DNA from: Actinomycetota bacterium
GTDB taxonomy: Bacteria > Actinomycetota > Thermoleophilia > Solirubrobacterales > Solirubrobacteraceae
Assembly (NCBI GenBank): GCA_903970315.1
Contig: CAJCIJ010000335.1
Span: 1-7,115, forward strand
Direction: 5' to 3'
Length of the DNA stretch: 7,115 nt
Position 1 is the stretch's first letter. Each line of letters begins with the position of its first letter. The notes beneath the pieces were generated by a model. The model did not search any database. It saw only the letters and a program-made list of their open reading frames with translations, and was not told where the DNA came from. The position numbers were made by a program, and so were the translations under genes. Shown here in pieces: positions 6,625 through 7,115 of this stretch.

Positions 6625-7115
6625 AAACGCTCAAACCCCCGATAGCGCTCCCAATCGGTGACGGCGGACCCGAAGGCGGCCAGCTCCACGTCGGCAGCGT
6701 TGACGTAGTGGTCCACGACGTCATCGCCGAACGCGCTGCGCGCCAGCGCGCTACCGGCAAAGAGCTCCCGCGCGTCGCGCAGCGACCCCGGTAGGCGCGG
6801 CTTGTCGTGTGCCTCATAGGCATTGCCCTCGAACGCCGGCTCAAGCACCAGGCCCTCCTCGACGCCGTGCAGTCCGGCGGCGATGATGGCGGCCAGCGCC
6901 AGGTACGGGTTCAGATCGGCGCCGCCCGCGCGGTTCTCAAACCGCAGCGAGGGGCCGTGTCCGACTACACGTAGTGAGCACGTGCGATTGTCGTGCCCCC
7001 ACGCGACTGCCGTTGGGGCGAAAGTGGCGGCGGCGAAGCGCTTGTATGAGTTCACGTTGGGGGCGAGCAGCAACGTGAGCTCGCGCAGGCCCGCGAGCTG
7101 GCCGGCCAGGAAGGA
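6621..7115 (-). CDS. Glutamine synthetase-like gamma-glutamyl-amine ligase (PuuA/GlnA4 type), C-terminal part
   Basis: The frame is open to the right edge, so the 164 residues seen are the C-terminal end of a protein beginning outside the window. It matches the catalytic domain of glutamine synthetase family proteins: PNVNSYKRF, VAWGHDNRTCSLRV (active-site Arg residues), RFENRAGGADLNPYLA (conserved Glu, Arg and NPYL) and a VTDWE end. The region where true GSI enzymes carry the NLYDLP adenylylation Tyr reads HDKPRLPGSL instead. This is typical of GS-like enzymes that ligate glutamate to amines (PuuA for putrescine, GlnA4 for ethanolamine, IpuC for isopropylamine) in an ATP-dependent reaction. 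Overlap with the FadR-type regulator and nearby permease, ALDH and SDR support a catabolic role over nitrogen assimilation. The specific amine is not determined. Confidence 0.88.
   Translation of the reverse strand, partial: SFLAGQLAGLRELTLLLAPNVNSYKRFAAATFAPTAVAWGHDNRTCSLRVVGHGPSLRFENRAGGADLNPYLALAAIIAAGLHGVEEGLVLEPAFEGNAYEAHDKPRLPGSLRDARELFAGSALARSAFGDDVVDHYVNAADVELAAFGSAVTDWERYRGFERL

Noticed and set aside
1..7115. Mobile elements, CRISPR arrays, tRNA/rRNA genes, phage or defence genes
   Set aside because: No transposase or integrase motifs, repeat-spacer pattern, tRNA-like cloverleaf or defence domains were seen. All sizeable frames belong to metabolic, transport or regulatory genes.

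Overview
The window is GC-rich, densely packed bacterial DNA with short intergenic gaps, GTG and TTG starts and start/stop overlaps. Gene content and protein style suggest a high-GC actinobacterium, possibly of the Solirubrobacter/Thermoleophilia type. The lineage is an impression from sequence style and was not tested.

Left module (plus strand, 1-1844): the C-terminal end of a GlpA/GlpD-like FAD-dependent oxidoreductase overlaps by four bases (TTGA) a FGGY-family sugar/polyol kinase related to glycerol kinase. Together they look like a 'phosphorylate, then oxidise the phosphate' pair, as in glycerol catabolism. However, the Arg that contacts glycerol in classical GlpK is Gly here, so the true substrate is open.

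Right module (minus strand, 7115-1933): in transcription order it encodes a PuuA/GlnA4-type glutamine-synthetase-like enzyme (C-terminal part only), a GntR/FadR-type (FCD) regulator, a 12-TM amino acid/choline/GABA-type permease, an NAD(P)-dependent aldehyde dehydrogenase and a short-chain dehydrogenase. The first two overlap (GTGA), and the last two overlap around ATGATG. A 178-bp gap before the permease carries a convincing sigma-70-type promoter (TTGACA, 18 bp, TATTGT), so permease-ALDH-SDR has its own transcription start. The best reading is import of a small amine or amino alcohol, gamma-glutamylation of its amino group, then two-step oxidation of the alcohol to aldehyde (SDR) and acid (ALDH), under control of the FadR-type regulator. 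An ethanolamine-like substrate fits the SDR plus ALDH pair best. The hydrolase that would release glutamate is not in the window and may lie beyond the right edge.

The modules converge at 1845-1932 with no strong terminator. No RNA genes, mobile elements, CRISPR arrays or origins were seen. The window is mainly a catabolic locus. The points most worth checking are the substrate of the glutamylation pathway, the altered kinase active site, the promoter/operator region, and a 15-codon leader-like ORF with a hairpin just upstream of the ALDH.
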